Source of the DNA: Synaphobranchus kaupii
Taxonomy: Eukaryota > Chordata > Actinopteri > Anguilliformes > Synaphobranchidae
Direction of reading: 5' to 3'
Assembly: GCA_029718625.1 (NCBI GenBank)
Contig: CM056376.1
Coordinates: 21,029,091 to 21,093,090, forward strand
Length of the DNA stretch: 64,000 bases
Made by a program: the position numbers and the translations under genes
Part shown: piece after piece, positions 50,057-63,950 of the stretch
Numbering within the stretch: the first letter of the stretch is position 1
How the letters are laid out: each line of letters starts with the position of its first letter
Notes under the pieces: model-generated
Database searches by the model: none
What the model was told of the DNA's origin: nothing
What the model saw: only the letters and a program-made list of their open reading frames with translations

Positions 50057-53000
50057 TCGTATCTGTGCAGGCCCCAATAGGCTCTCACAGTATGCACAGT
50101 CGCAATTAACGGAACTCAGTCCTCAGTTAAAACTTAAGACCCCATAACAAACAGCATTCACTTTTACACAGTCTGCAAAACAAATGAAGCGCTAATTATT
50201 CATGAGAGTGAACTTAACAGACACTCAACACAGAAAGTGACAGTGGGGAGTTTCCAGAAACAAAGTCATTAAGTCTATAACTGTAAACTAACTTTAAACG
50301 AGCAGAGTGACAAACAAAATCTGTATAATAACCTCCTGACGTCCCAGAGAGGTGCAGAAACCATGCAAATGGTGCAGACCTGTTCTGTTGGGATATTGTG
50401 ACAAAGTGCAGCAGGGCAATAGGCACCTTGTGCTCTAGATAGACAACATCACACTTTATCGCCAAGTCCAAATATTTTTTACAGTAGGCCTACACATAAC
50501 AACCTTAATTGATTTGAGTTGAATTATTATATTTTTATGCAACTAGTTGTTTATGTGTTGCAAGAGACCACTCATTATTACTCAAGTACATCACATTCGG
50601 TAACACATTACTGACACATTACTATTCTGGGTCATTTTCAAGAAGTCCAACAGCAATATTGTTGGACTGTCTATTTATTGTAACCAAGCTAAAAATATAA
50701 ACAGCCATGTCTGCTCATATTTAAAGCTGCACATGAAATCCGAGTCACGTATGAATAATTATAACTTGGTAGACATTGCAAATAAACATTTCTGCTCATT
50801 TAATTATAAATAAACATTCAAATATACTATGACGATTGGAGTTTTATTGACACAGGATGCTTTTTCAGTAACAGCATTAAACGGTATGACAGACATACTG
50901 GCATTAGAGAATATCGCAGTGCACACATGATTCAGTTAGCTTAAGTAAATGACAGTTCTGACTGAAACATTACTAAAAAGGCCTTAAAATCTTCCAAACG
51001 GATAATGGTTATCATATTCTTAGCCATCTCTCTGTTACAATAGGCCTGAGAATGCTTCCAACAGATTTCAACTTACCCCAAACTAAAATTTTGACATTAA
51101 CTCAATAAACGTCATCCTCACCAAATTACCAGTTAAAGCTACACAAGGGTACAACGCACCTGCTTTCTTCTCATAATGAGATAGAATGCCATTTTAATAA
51201 CCGGCCCTGGCTCTGGGCAGGTTTCCACTGTGCTGGTGAAAATCGGATTGAGAGCATTAGTATTCTGAATCATTCCTCTGTAGAATGATTGAGGTTAGCA
51301 GGGAAATCCAAAAAGACTCTTCTTCCCTTTACAGCGGCAGAAAAATAATCATAAGTACTCTATAACAGGATGATATTAAGGTAGAATCAGCAGGATAATT
51401 TAAATTTATATAATTACAATACTAAAGCATTGGAGGTAAAATAATTTTCACTTGTGTTACATAATGAAACTGAATTTGATCAAGGCAAGGGATCTTTTAC
51501 AAAGCTGTGCTTGCCCCATTCTTTGTAGTGTCCCATTGAGGGCTCCTCAACTCCTACAAGGTGATAGAAACCACATGAACAGCTGGTTGTTAAGGAGACA
51601 ACCATGCCATCCCATAACATGCACATCCATTTAGCGTAAAATATATTAGCATTTTTATTGGATTCATTTAGATGTACCCTAATGTAGCATTTTTTTTTTT
51701 TAGAGCTTGGTCATGGTCTGAAACATCTTCGTTGCACGTCTATCAAACCATACTCATCTTGACGAACATTGCTTTTATTAATTGTGTTGAGATTTTGTTG
51801 GATATCAGGCAAAAACTGCAGAATACCGAATACATACTTTGGACACATGATCCAAAATCTGAGTTTAAACCTTATCCTTATTCAGTCTTCCACTTCCCTG
51901 ATTATTTTGGCAAGACACACCCATCACCTCTTGTATCTTAAAAACATTGACAACTGCTCGCCTTATTAAAATATAACAATATATAATACTTCAAGGCGTG
52001 CCCCAAAATTTTAATAGCCCTCATTAACAGGCACAGGCATAGAACACCACACCCCTGCAGCCCCCGTGATGCCGGAGGGCCCCACCCTACTCTGATAAAA
52101 AATATATTTTATTTTTATTTTACTGAACAAAGCGAGATTCAAACGTAGTGTTGATAGACGAGCAGTTCACAATGTTTTGAACACATACAAGGTTTGTGTA
52201 GGACTCTAAGTTTCTTGAGTCTAAGATATAATTTATCTGTCAGATACTTGAGAACTAACTAGTCCCAATATTTAACTAAATTTCACGTATTTACAGAATG
52301 ATTAGAATTCAAAAATTTAGGTGAATGATAGATTTGATCTTCAGGAATGCGATTCTGGCATTATCTCCTGTGAAATGGTTCAGTGCGAGACATGTATCTC
52401 AAGCTCACTTCAGGTCAACATGCCCCCAATGTTCCAGTTTGTCTTTCTCTGAAATATAAATTTTGTATTCTTGTTGGGAAAAAATGGCCAGAAAGCATCA
52501 CGGTCATGATTTTTTTTTTTTATCTGTAAAATGATATAATACCATTTGTGAAAAATTGGATTTTATATTTCTTCTTGACTAATGTACCCACTGACCTATG
52601 TTGCATGACCTCAGTACAACATTGTTCATTACCAGAGAACAGATGGGCTGGTTGATCAAGAGCGATGTGCTCTACTTTAGTGTCCTCAGCAGCAGGAGTT
52701 CACACACAGATTTAAGCAGCATTGAGAAAAAAATAAAATCACTGCCCTCACATGCCTCGGCAGCATAAACAGTGGGCTGTAATTTAATTCTCCCTAGCTT
52801 CTCCCTAAGTAAGATGCGGGATAATTGCTAATAAACCTAATGCCAGGAACTGCTGATACCACACATCTTGTAACACTGCTGAGTCCCTGATTTGACTCTT
52901 CACACTTCCTGTTCACCAGATACAGGTTTACTTTGTTTGGCTGCACGAAAAAGGAAGATCATTGCTTTAATTTAGAGGAGAGCAATAATCCAAATAATCA

Positions 53001-54431
53001 TATGTTTTATATTGTATATACTGTATATGATCATATGAAGCCTCTTGTTCTGTATCTAGTAACAACATTGTTTTTATAAATTTTTACTCCAATCACAATT
53101 TCCAGTCCACAGTGGTCTGTTCAATAGGATTTCACCGTGTTGCCTGCCTACAGCTGTCCAGCACTCAGCTGTAGAGAAGTCTCCGCTGAGCCCTAATTGT
53201 GAACAGATTTTAGACCTTAAGTGAAGCAATATACACACTTTGACTAAAAGCTGTTCAGAATCACGGTGACATATGAGCTGTGTTGCACTTAAGTAATGAA
53301 AAATGAATAAGTTGGGCTCCAAGGATTGGTCAGGAGTAGGAGGAAAACATCTGGAAGATGGATCCACGAGGCAGCATAAGAGAACACAAAGCCTATGAGA
53401 TGCTGTACTGGGAAAATAAATATGCAAGAAGACAAGGCAACCTGACCTTGGCAGAATCATCAGAGAGCACATCTGCTTTCCCGGAAGAGGACAACCCTGC
53501 AGGAATGGGGTGTGGGCTTGAGTAAACTGCTTGTAGAGGGTTGGGTATACGTGTAATCCAATTTTAAATAGCACCATGAATTGGGATCAGGTCTCAGCTG
53601 TGATATTTATTTTGTTTGTTATTTTTTTTGTCATTTTGTCTACTCCAACCAACATATCGAAATTGCCTTGAAATACATAAGTTTTTTAAAGTGCAACAGA
53701 CCTTTTCTGTCCACTGTGAAAACTGTCAGACAAAGTGTTTAGTTGCATGCAGCACAAACTCATGAGTCGTTCTTGCTGTCGCCACTTCCTCTCAGTGGGC
53801 ACCTCATTTTCTGTGATGGTGGCAGTAGCGCCACTTGGATTCTGGCCACAACACAACGTTCCCATTCTCCACAATCTGTTGTGCCTCTCTCCCGCCCAAT
53901 CTTACATCTCACAACGTGGCCTTGTCGCTGAACGTTGAATGCCTTTTGCTGTTTCCATCTGTGACAGGCGATAAATGGAGCCAGAGCTCATTTGTAATCA
54001 GTGGCACATGGCCACCAGTAAAAGGCTTTATTTTTAGAGCAGTGCTCCCCTGTCAAATCACTGAGAGCATGAGCATCCAAAATCCACCCAATCCCTGTTT
54101 AGATCCAGGCTGTGTTCTGCCACTGTGCTTGGTGACATTACTTGCAATCAGTCACATGATCAAGTGCAAATGATGCATATACTGTAATTTGTTGGCAAGT
54201 TATTGGGAACAAGCTAAAAACAGGCAAGAACACAGATCCCCTGGCTTATGAAGGTACATTCATTTCCATAATGTGTTTTTTGGTAGTCACAAAAAATTAA
54301 GTACGAAGACATCAACAGTAAAGAGTAGAACATTCAAGTTTTGTAGTACTTAATGATTACATTGTCTACAAATCTGGTTACACATACATGTATACCTATT
54401 TGTTTCAGGGTTTCTAAATGGAAGGATTCAG
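50057..54431. other. Non-coding DNA
   Basis: No gene recognised. The 167-codon minus-strand frame at 53074-53577 has no domain I recognise, is not flanked by a convincing gene structure, and is treated as chance. Blocks at 52620-52860 and 53740-54130 are balanced in composition and may be conserved non-coding sequence. Confidence 0.45.
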
Positions 54432-54823
54432 TTAACCCTTGTGTGGTATTCGGGTCTGTGGGACCCGTATTCAGTGTTTACTAAAAGAAAAATTATACAA
54501 TTCATAATTTTTTCAACCTGAGACTCATTGGCCTTGGCTCATTTTCTGTGATAAACATGTAAAAGAACACAAAAATTACATTTTATCACAAAAAACAAAT
54601 ATCACTTTTATTGATAAATGTGATCTAGCAGAGGTAAATGGTCAATATTAACCATATATGCTGTCTATATTGCTTGTAATTGAGATAAAGTCAATATCTG
54701 TGAAGTATTTTTACGTAAATTGTTATGGCTTTATTGTTTAAAAAAAACAAATAATGTTGTGGGTCCACCAGACCCGCGAACACTGGGTGAGTAACAAAAA
54801 CACAAACACCACACAAGGGTTAA
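54432..54823. mobile_element. 392-bp TTAA-flanked piggyBac-like MITE
   Basis: Ends TTAACCCTTGTGTGGT and ACCACACAAGGGTTAA are perfect complements, with TTAA at 54432-54435 and 54820-54823. Subterminal hairpins occur on both sides: CGGGTC/GACCCG at 54451-54467 and GGGTC/GACCC at 54761-54775. TTAA plus CCCTTGTG-type ends fit the piggyBac superfamily. A partial relative is at 29249-29355. No coding sequence. Confidence 0.88.
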
Positions 54824-57488
54824 GAGGCAATTACAAAGAATGAGGAGGAAAAGTAACCAAATAAAGAAACGGAGATAATTGTTGTTGCCATGGTTGTTGC
54901 ACAGCAAGATGGCCTTTACTAGAAACACTGGCTGACTTTCCAGAGCTGTCATTCCTTAACTAACACATCACTTGAAGATGCACTCAGACGAGCAGGCACA
55001 GAAGCAGGCTACATGGGAAATTGAGGAAAAGCGAATGGCTAGATGATCAGAGAAAAGCACCAGACCTGGAAAAGGAGAAACAATCAGGAAAGGGCAGCAA
55101 GAAATAAAGAGAGAAAAAAAAACACAGCAGATGCTCATTGTCGACAAGGGAGATATTAACTCCAAGTTAAGGCTTATTGTTTGTTCCCGTTTTAGCATAG
55201 ATAAGAGATAAGAGATCAAACTAGTGGGTCTGCAATGCCAATTGACAGTTTTACTGAAGAACTACTAATATTGTGTGCAAATACTTCCACACACTCACAC
55301 TTCTGCATGTCATGCAATCAACAGACAATACCAGTTCTGGCAGGTTGTTAGTGATAACATTTCCTCACATCATCAGGCCCCATTTTCTGTTTATGTGAAA
55401 TATTACCACTGCCTCATGTCAACAAAGTAATGTGTTTTTAAAAACCCATCAAATGAAGTCTATGACGTTTTGTGGGGAGTGCATGGCTTATATCTATAAA
55501 ATGAATTATACAGAGAAACTGATTGCAGACAGGAAGACACATCAAAAATATGAAAATACCTTTATGTCAACAAGGCATTCAGTAAATGTCAAATTAGTAA
55601 ATGTCAACTAATATTCCCCCTTCATATTTTGTAATGTTCAGAACAGCTTTTAGATTTTAAAAGCAATTTTATCAACACAAATCTATTAAGTAGAATTCAT
55701 TAAACCATTTTCAAGAATGCATACAAAATTGCAAATCTAACTTGCCTATTCCTGTTCTGTTAAACAGTGAATTATAAAAGGTCCTCTTAGTCAGATAATT
55801 CAGAGATGGAATCCACGTTAATATTTTTCCTTCTGAACATCTCTCACTGCGGGTATTATTATTCGTATTATTATTATTGACACTGCAGTCCAACAACCCC
55901 TGCTTATAAACAGTTGCTATGTACAACTACCTCTGACTTCTACCTCCGACATTGTCTGCAATATATTGTAGCTAATAGCAAAAAAAAGCTTTAGCTACAA
56001 GTTATAAAACTTCTTCTGAGGATGGTTAAAAGGTATTGTCGAAATTGCAAAGCAGAGACACGCTATCCTGAGCATCTGGGGGGCGGAATTGTTAGCCAAA
56101 GACAAACTTTAAAAAAATGACTGTTGTGGATAAAACTTGTGGGATACCACATTTGCAGCTTACTCTCAATACCGGAGAGTACAGACACAAATACATTTGC
56201 TTGAAGGTAAGCTATATTCTGCCTGCTAATAACATCAGTTAACATATCTAAGCTATTAGTTGTAATTAGCCTAGTGACTAAATCAAAAGTTTATTTGTTA
56301 AAAACACAGTTAACAATACAGATCCAACAATCCAAAATATATGTACATAAAATAAGAAAAAGATAAGATAGATAAGAAAATAAGTATAAATAGAGCTGCT
56401 AGAGTAGGTAGATTTTTCACATGATTAGGCTACGTAGGGGGAATAGGCCTACAGGCAGTGGAAGTTAGGTAGGTAAAACTAGCTTTGGAAGCATAACGTT
56501 AGTGAGCCCTTCTCTGGCTTGTTTTTTTTTGCAAACCTTGCTGTAGTATTGGTATTCCAACCACTATTTGTTAGCTAATGGCAGATAATCTTTTCCAGAA
56601 CTTTATCAATGGGCGACTGAACAATACCTTCCGTAAACCTGTGGATGTAAGGAGTAAGCTTGCCACACCATAAAACTAATTTTACCCTGCTAAAAAGGTG
56701 CATACTCATTTTTCAATATTTCCAGTTTTATGTTTTTCATATTTTTAAATGATTTATGGTTGTATCAAGCCTAACGACTTTTCGTAGATATTTGATTATG
56801 CTTCCAAAAAACATAATTTATTGTGCTAATTCACTCAAGCAGACGCTGCCAGCTGACTCAATCTTCTTTTGTGGTACATAGCAACAGTTGCTAAGGAGGG
56901 CAGTACTTTGGGCAGGATATTTCATGGTCAATTGACATCTGTACAGAATATTCAAATACAGCAAAACATAAAACACAAACAGATACTGGACCAATTTAAA
57001 GAAATTAGAGATGCCTTTTCATATGCAGGGCATGTTTGCACATTAAATAAAAAAATAATGACCATTACCAAGACGTGTGCTTAATTTGGCTGCCATTTCT
57101 TCTAAATCTAAATGCAGAGGAGAGAATTGTTGGTATGTTAGGCCTTCGCTCTTATCTTTTCATGAATTCTAATTTTAAATCATTTCCAAAGCAGTCATAA
57201 AAAACTGATTTTTAATTTGATTTTTCCAGATTAATTCAATGTCTTTGTATCAGACAGTACATGCTGTTTTTCTCTACTGTCAGTTTGTTAACATTGCCAC
57301 TGCAGGGACCTAAAACAATCAGTGTTTTTTCTACTTTTTTTGTCACAAACTTGGAAGATTGAGAAAAGGTTTACACCCCTCACCAAGAGAAAAAAATTTC
57401 ACCCCTCACTATGCTGTTAGAAACCAACCAAGAAATGGTTAACTGACCACAAGATTACTGTTTTGAAAGACTTAGACCTAATCACAAA

Positions 57489-57570
<82 letters not shown>

Positions 57571-57617
57571 TGTGTGTGTGTTTAACCAAGAGGACCACAT
57601 AGAAAAAAAGGACACAC
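54824..57617. other. Non-coding DNA with adjacent microsatellite
   Basis: No gene recognised. The part at 55930-56530 is rich in GCTAGC/TAGCTA-type words common in fish repeats, but no element boundary is clear. Confidence 0.45.
57489..57582. repeat. Compound (TG)n(CGTG)n(TG)n microsatellite
   Basis: TG units, then about 14 CGTG units (57516-57571), then TG again. CGTG is a run of CpG sites and may be a methylation-prone tract. Confidence 0.95.
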
Positions 57618-58018
57618 TTTAAACAAAGTCTCCATATCAAGGCTTTATATGGCATACTGTATATAAAGCCTTCATAAACGAGACATAATGGCTTCATAAA
57701 TCATACATAAGCAAATGTCATGCTTCATAAAGGGTGACATAACACTTTTTTATGCAACATGTTATGCCAAACATGACATAACCAACAATAGTCACCTGGC
57801 TAATGGCTAAACATTATACTGGGTGACATAAAACATGCTTATGTAGGAGGCTAGGCTAACTGTGATACATCTGGCATAACATTTTGCATAAGAATGTGTT
57901 ATGTCACCCTTTATGAAGCATGATATTTGCTTATGTATGATTTATGAAGCCATAATGTCACGTTTATGAAGGCTTTATATAGCATATATAAAGCCTTCAT
58001 ATGGAGACTTTGTTTAAA
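57618..58018. mobile_element. 401-bp palindromic MITE
   Basis: The outer ends TTTAAACAAAGTCTCCATAT and ATATGGAGACTTTGTTTAAA are perfect complements, and pairing continues through AAAGCCTTCATAAAC and CTTCATAAAGGGTGACATAA almost to the centre. Almost the whole element can fold on itself. TTAA or TTTAAA flanks make the target uncertain. No coding sequence. Confidence 0.85.
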
Positions 58019-58111
58019 CTAAAAATATTAAATAAAAATATTAAAATCTTTTTTTTAAAGGAGATCTTACTAAGATAGCAGCCATAAAATACAGTACAAA
58101 AAGGTTTCATG

Positions 58112-58112
58112 C

Positions 58113-58140
<28 letters not shown>
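58112..58140. repeat. (CA)n microsatellite
   Basis: Perfect CA array about 95 bp beyond the palindromic MITE. Confidence 0.95.
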
Positions 58141-58143
<3 letters not shown>

Positions 58144-60714
58144 CAATAACACAGCGAACACAAGTCCATTAATGCAGCCTACAGAACACAGCTTCCTACA
58201 ATCAAAAACAATTACACTCTTCAATCATGTACTGTGCATAGTAAGTGATTAACAATGGCCCAAGGGTACTAATGCCTCCAATTGCAACATTTTTTTGTCC
58301 AGGGTGCATAATAAGAAAATACAGTTTTTTTCAAAAACTGAATTGCTTACGTATATATATTTCATTTTCACAATTTGAATATTTCCATGCTGAAAACTAC
58401 ACATAAAGAGCTAATGTTGAAAATGATTTAAATTCCACAGCAGTTTGTGTGTAACTATATTATATATTATTTGAAAAGTATTTGAAATATTAACCCATAT
58501 CCATGAAATAATACCTCTGTCAAATGTTATATCCTATGTTTAGTGACATTTTGCAGATGAGTTTTACTACATTGGCTTTGCCCCCAGGCCAGTCTTCGAC
58601 ATTCGACCCTGGTTAATTTTGAGTTAAATGTTTAATTAATATAAACGTCAAATTCAAAAAACAAATACAGGCCCTAAGACAAGAGCAGGTTTTGCAGACA
58701 TTAAATCCTTTATAAAATGTCTTGAGTTTCAATTGGTAAAGAAAATAACAACATTCCAAAAGCCATTCTATACAACTGCTGAAATCCAAGATGTCTCCAC
58801 CACTGAATGCTCCAGATTGTATGCTTGTATTCAGCATCCCAATAATGATGTTTAGAGTCCAGTGCTCCACATCAGACATCAGAAGTATAACGAGGACTGG
58901 TATGCTCGAAATGTCACTGTTTGTGTGCTCAATGAAAGACGAAACATCAATACGTGGACTTCTGCGTTCAGTACTTTCAATTTGAAATCTGTTTGTCTTT
59001 GTTTTCTTGTTAAATTTGATTTTTTACCAATAATATTGTTCCAATATTATATGAATAAAATAATTCACCAATGTTCACCAATTTCCGCCATACCATGTAA
59101 TTTCCATCACAACATATATTTTTGGGTGAAATGTATACAAAAAAGAAAATCATGGAAAATAATATTCAAATGTTTATATTGTGCATGTTTGGTAAAAATA
59201 AATTAATGAAAACTCACCATTCTGCATTATACCCTACGAAGCAGGATTACAGAGTTAGCTGATAACTGCACTGAGTAAAAGTTGGAACAGCATTGCATTA
59301 TTGCATTTGCATAATCATATTGCATTAGTATAATCAAATTTGTGGTGATTCTATGAGGCAAGTTTACTATGGATTTGTCTGCTGTTCCAAAAAGGAAAGT
59401 ACTGAATCTTCACCTTTTTGCTGGGTTTCCTTTTTACTGTTGTAAGTTATAATTTAAAAAAATTATTGAATAAATGTGTGCATATTCGGTGCGATTCTTT
59501 GCATAATTATGCTATTATAGCAGAAGGGTAAAGAGATAATTTCTCATAATTATAATGAAACTATATTTGAATGGCATAGTTTTATTTTGCATAATTCCAT
59601 GGCCAAAGAGCAAAATAGCAGGCTCAAGTCAATGTACCAGAAGGAAATGGTTTGGAGAAAAAATAAATTATAAAAACATTTGCATCTCCAAAATGTGCAG
59701 ACTAAAACATTGTTTAATTAAGCCTGGGAATATGTATCCGCCTAATTGTCTGAGAGTGAAATCTGTTTAGTTGTTGGATATTTGCAGTGGAGCTTTATAG
59801 CCAGTTTCCTTAATTAAGTTTCATTTTTGAGGAGAATATGCATGAAAATGAACAAAATGATGTTCCATTTTAATCACCAAATAGAGCCTGAGGTTAATTT
59901 ACTCCAAACTGTCAAAAGGGTGAACATATGCATACCTGCATATGCACACATGTGTAAGCACACACACACACACACAGACACACACATGCACTGACTCCCC
60001 CTTTCCCACTTCCCATAAAATAATTTGAGCCGTTTGGACTGCATAAGTATTCCGTGTAGTAGAATTACTGAATTACTGAACTGACATTACTGAATACTTA
60101 TCATTACTCATTTTTAATAAAATCTCTTATTCACAGAATGTCTACAGGAGAAAAGGAGATTAAATGAGAACCTTACAAAAAAATAACAGAATGAAAACAG
60201 ATGATAGAGCATTAGCGATAAAGGTCAGTGTTGTATATATGGAGCATTGACAGCCCTTGGAATGAGGGACTAAGAGCATTAAGTTCTCAAAGCCGTCAGA
60301 TGATAAAGTGGATATAGATAGCTAGGCTAGGTCCAGCCTTGTCCAGGGCCCATTGCTGTACATCATGGCATGAAGAGTCAGTAAAAGTACAGCCATTGTG
60401 TTGAAAAATAAAGAGAGCTGCAAACGCACATGGAACATGATGGAATGTGGAATTTAGCCGAAAGCTAGGTATGCTGTGGAATTATCTTACGTTGACGTCT
60501 ATTCTATCCCACGTGGCATAAGCCCGGTGGGATGTTGGCAAAACCACAATAGAAATTAACTTTCCCAACCAATTAAAATAATCTGTCTGGAACGCAAGAC
60601 GACTTCTCCCATACATGCAGTGAACAAGATCCTGGTTTTCTGTGCATCACAAATCACTTAATGACTGCATGCTCCCAAGAGCCCAACAACCATAATCTCC
60701 TGGCTTATTTCAAT
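58141..60714. other. AT-rich non-coding DNA
   Basis: No gene recognised. A short CA tract lies near 59959-59988. Confidence 0.5.
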
Positions 60715-60985
60715 AGGAAAATTAGTCAGGAGAAACAACCCTTAAAGTGATCCATCCATATCTACTGCATATCTGGCAGCAGAGTGATGGTTTGAGGCTC
60801 GTTTGATACCCCAGACCCTTGATGACTTACAGCCATTTTACCAACCATGTATTCCATACTGTTCCAGCATAATTTACAGCTACATCTAGTTCCACCCCCC
60901 AATTCCCATGGAGATCCATTCAAATGCAGAGACGTTATGGTATCGCTTGTAAGAGTACCAGAAAATAAGATATCAAGAGTCTTTT
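60715..60985 (+). repeat. Dispersed repeat family, copy B
   Basis: Shares CATCCATATCTACTG, then GATGGTTTGAGGC, CATACTGTTCCAGCATAATT, AATTCCCATGGAGATCC and AGATATCAAGAGTCTTTT with the arms of the 31-kb hairpin (31290-31521 reversed; 31974-32115 same sense) and with 61995-62198. It ends where the 31-kb copy continues into the Tc1-like terminal repeat, so the family exists independently of that element. Confidence 0.85.
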
Positions 60986-61994
60986 GATTGCAGCTTCCAT
61001 AGACTACTTGCACTGGGGCAGGCTGTATTAATGCATTGAAAATTAACATTATTATTATTATTAATAAAGTTTGTAGCAATAAGGAAAGGAAAATGTAATA
61101 TAAAAAAAAAAAATCATGATATGGAACAACTGACACACCAAACCTGGCCATCATCATCCCAAAAATGTCCCCTTTAACATGATACACTTCACAATAAACA
61201 GAATTGTCCAATTCATTTATTTGTAAATAGATTAATTAAAATGAATAAAATTTGTTGTGAGCTACCGTGTTTTTGCTTGATTGGATACTAAAAGCCATTG
61301 TTGTTTGTTGGAACTTTTTTGTGGCAGAAGCTAGAAATGTACAAATATGCATAATAAAATCAATTTAAACATGATTTTGTGGAAGCTAATTAATTTTTGT
61401 TTCAAAAAGCTCTGGTTCAAAGAGGATAATATACCACAAGCTTGTTAGTTGGTTCAAAATAAGCTCCTTTATTGTTATCAAGAGCCCTTTGGTTCCTGTC
61501 GGGGTTGCATCACCCTGTTGGGACTATTTCAATACAACAGACTGTCAATATCCCTTACTTATTAAACCTGTCTGTTTTTATGTTACATAAATGTGAGAAT
61601 CCGAAATAACGGAATAACTCTGTTATGTCCCTATGCTGCCTTGTGAGTGCGGCCCTTTAATTATTTTGTATGCTAACAAGTTTCCCTCTGTTCACCTGAG
61701 TCATGATTGGAAATTGCAGACCCCTGCTGGATTTTCCAAGAGCATATACGTATATTGGTGGTCTCTTGCTGTAGCCCTGATTTTACCTTTGGTTAACTTT
61801 GTTTATGGCTAATTTTCTGTGTTGTAGTCTTTCATTTGTGAAAGCTACTTGTGTCTTTGTGGAGTACTTTTGTTTGATGTGCTTGTGTGATACCTGTAAG
61901 CAGTTGTGTGTAAATGTGGAGACTTGCGATAACTGCAGTAAGTAATCAAATCATAAATTTGTTTCTCCTGACAAATTTTCCTATGGAACTCTAT
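60986..61994. other. AT-rich non-coding DNA
   Basis: No gene recognised. Includes a short ATT tract near 61050. Confidence 0.5.
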
Positions 61995-62198
61995 GGAAAA
62001 ATAAATCAGGAGACAAAACCCTCCCAAGTTATCCATCCATATCTACTGTATTTCTGACAGCAGTGATGGTTTACAGCTTGTTTGATACGTCAGACCCTTG
62101 ATGACTTAGAGCCATTTAGCCAATCATGTGTTTCATACTGTTCCAGTGTAATTTACAGCTAAATCTAGTCCCACCCCCCAATTCCCATAGAGATCCAT
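61995..62198 (+). repeat. Dispersed repeat family, copy C
   Basis: Begins ATAAATCAGGAGACAAAACC and follows copy B through AATTCCCATAGAGATCCAT, where similarity stops. It lacks the GCAGAGACGTTATGG...AGATATCAAG part present in the other copies. Confidence 0.85.
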
Positions 62199-63950
62199 GG
62201 GGGGTGGTTGGGGGTGGGGTTAACCAGCTACTGTTCATGCCCATTAAGTTTGCCAACCTGAGGTGTGAATCATTGCAAATCTTTGAGAGCTGTTTTCTCA
62301 GGAATGTGTTTTAAGGTGTACCAACATTCAAAGAAGCATATCTTCTTCAAATATTTGAATATTGCATTGTATGAGACATCATTTGAAAGCTCAGGATTTG
62401 TACTTTCATAAACTATAAAAATAGAAAAATGACCCCGTCCTAGTTGTGGACCGTTTTACCAGCACTAGTCACATATGTGCAATAAACATAAATTATTTTA
62501 ATTTACCCTCCCTATAATATAGTAAATATAGCATTTCTGCCAACTTTTCACATTTTATAAAAATACTAAGCTCACTGTGTATCTGTACACCTGAATTACT
62601 CCATTTCAACTTCTGATCCAGTTTATTTTGGTGCCATACAGTTCTCCATGTTTTGTTAGCTAGATTGTATCTGTCCATTTAGTGGGCTACCCATGTACAG
62701 GGCCAGATTAAATGGATAGATTGCACTAGGCAGACAATTGTTTTCAGGAGCCTGACAGGAACCACTCTGTAATTTGTTTTCTTCCTCTTCATTTAAATTT
62801 GTTTTGCATTTTGCTGCACCCGAAAGCATTGCTGCAAAGATAGGCCTAACGTAGCGAGCATGACCTGCACCAAACCAGAAAGACTTTTTCGTGCACATTT
62901 CAATGTGCGTAGCTAAGCCAGAGCAGAGACACTCCCCCAGACCCTGCCCCTACCATGTAAAATGTACTTATTTGATATGTATTTAATATTCATTAAAGAA
63001 GGAACATATTAAGTCCTCCTGTTACTCTGTTCAGAAATAATTTGTGTGACATGAAAAGAAAATTGTATCGTTTTCCCTTTTATATATTGTTATGTATGTA
63101 ACAGCTACATTTACATGTTTTTTCTTGTGGCTTAATGAACACATTGAATGTAAAAGAAGTGACTGTATAGGGTTTTTAACATGTGTTTTTCTTACTGTGA
63201 TTTGAATAATGTTCCTCTACTACAGCAAAAGCTTCCACTACTCCTATGTGCGATAATAGAGGTTAGATTCAATTGATTATCAAAATGTTCCACATTTTTG
63301 AATTCCAAGAACCATACCCATTGACATCGGAACAGCTTGGTATTATTTCACTTTGTAGCTTTATGAAATGCAAAATAATTTTATGACAATATTAATGGTA
63401 TGGTAAGTAGCTGCCATACAATTAATGGATAACCCCAATAATAAATAAAAAAATATCAATTTGATTTTGGAGTACCCTTGAACACCATCCATTTTCAATG
63501 GCCCTTTATTTTCCTTAATAACCACTTCCATTATCTCACTCCTTCCATTATCTCACTCCTTCCATTATCTCAAGGTAATCTTGATAAGAACTCTCTTTAT
63601 GTCTTGAGAGATAGTTCAGTCCAAATTTGAAAGAAACAATGTTGGGACTTGTGCATTTATTCCACACTCAGGGGTACTGCCAGGTATTTTGGGCACCATG
63701 AAATGATCTAAAATTGTAAAACACCACCCCACAATTACTGTAACCACACCTCCATTGATTTTAATCGACCCATTGATTTTAAAAACTACATTTTATTGAC
63801 TGTCATTTTAACACTGACATTATAGTGACATTGACTATCATTTAATCCTGGCAGTCACCTTAACATTGACTCCCTTTTTTGACAGCATTACAATGGCTAT
63901 CAGTTAAAAGTTGGCTGTGACTTTAACATAATGGGCCCTATCTTACACCC
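62199..63950. other. Non-coding DNA
   Basis: No gene recognised. A 17-bp tandem repeat lies at 63526-63571. Confidence 0.5.
63526..63571. repeat. 17-bp minisatellite, about 2.7 units
   Basis: TTCCATTATCTCACTCC repeated twice in full and once in part. Confidence 0.92.

Noticed and set aside
53074..53577. 167-codon minus-strand frame, one of the longest outside simple repeats
   Set aside because: No recognisable family, no coding-type codon pattern I could defend, and no neighbouring exon or promoter.
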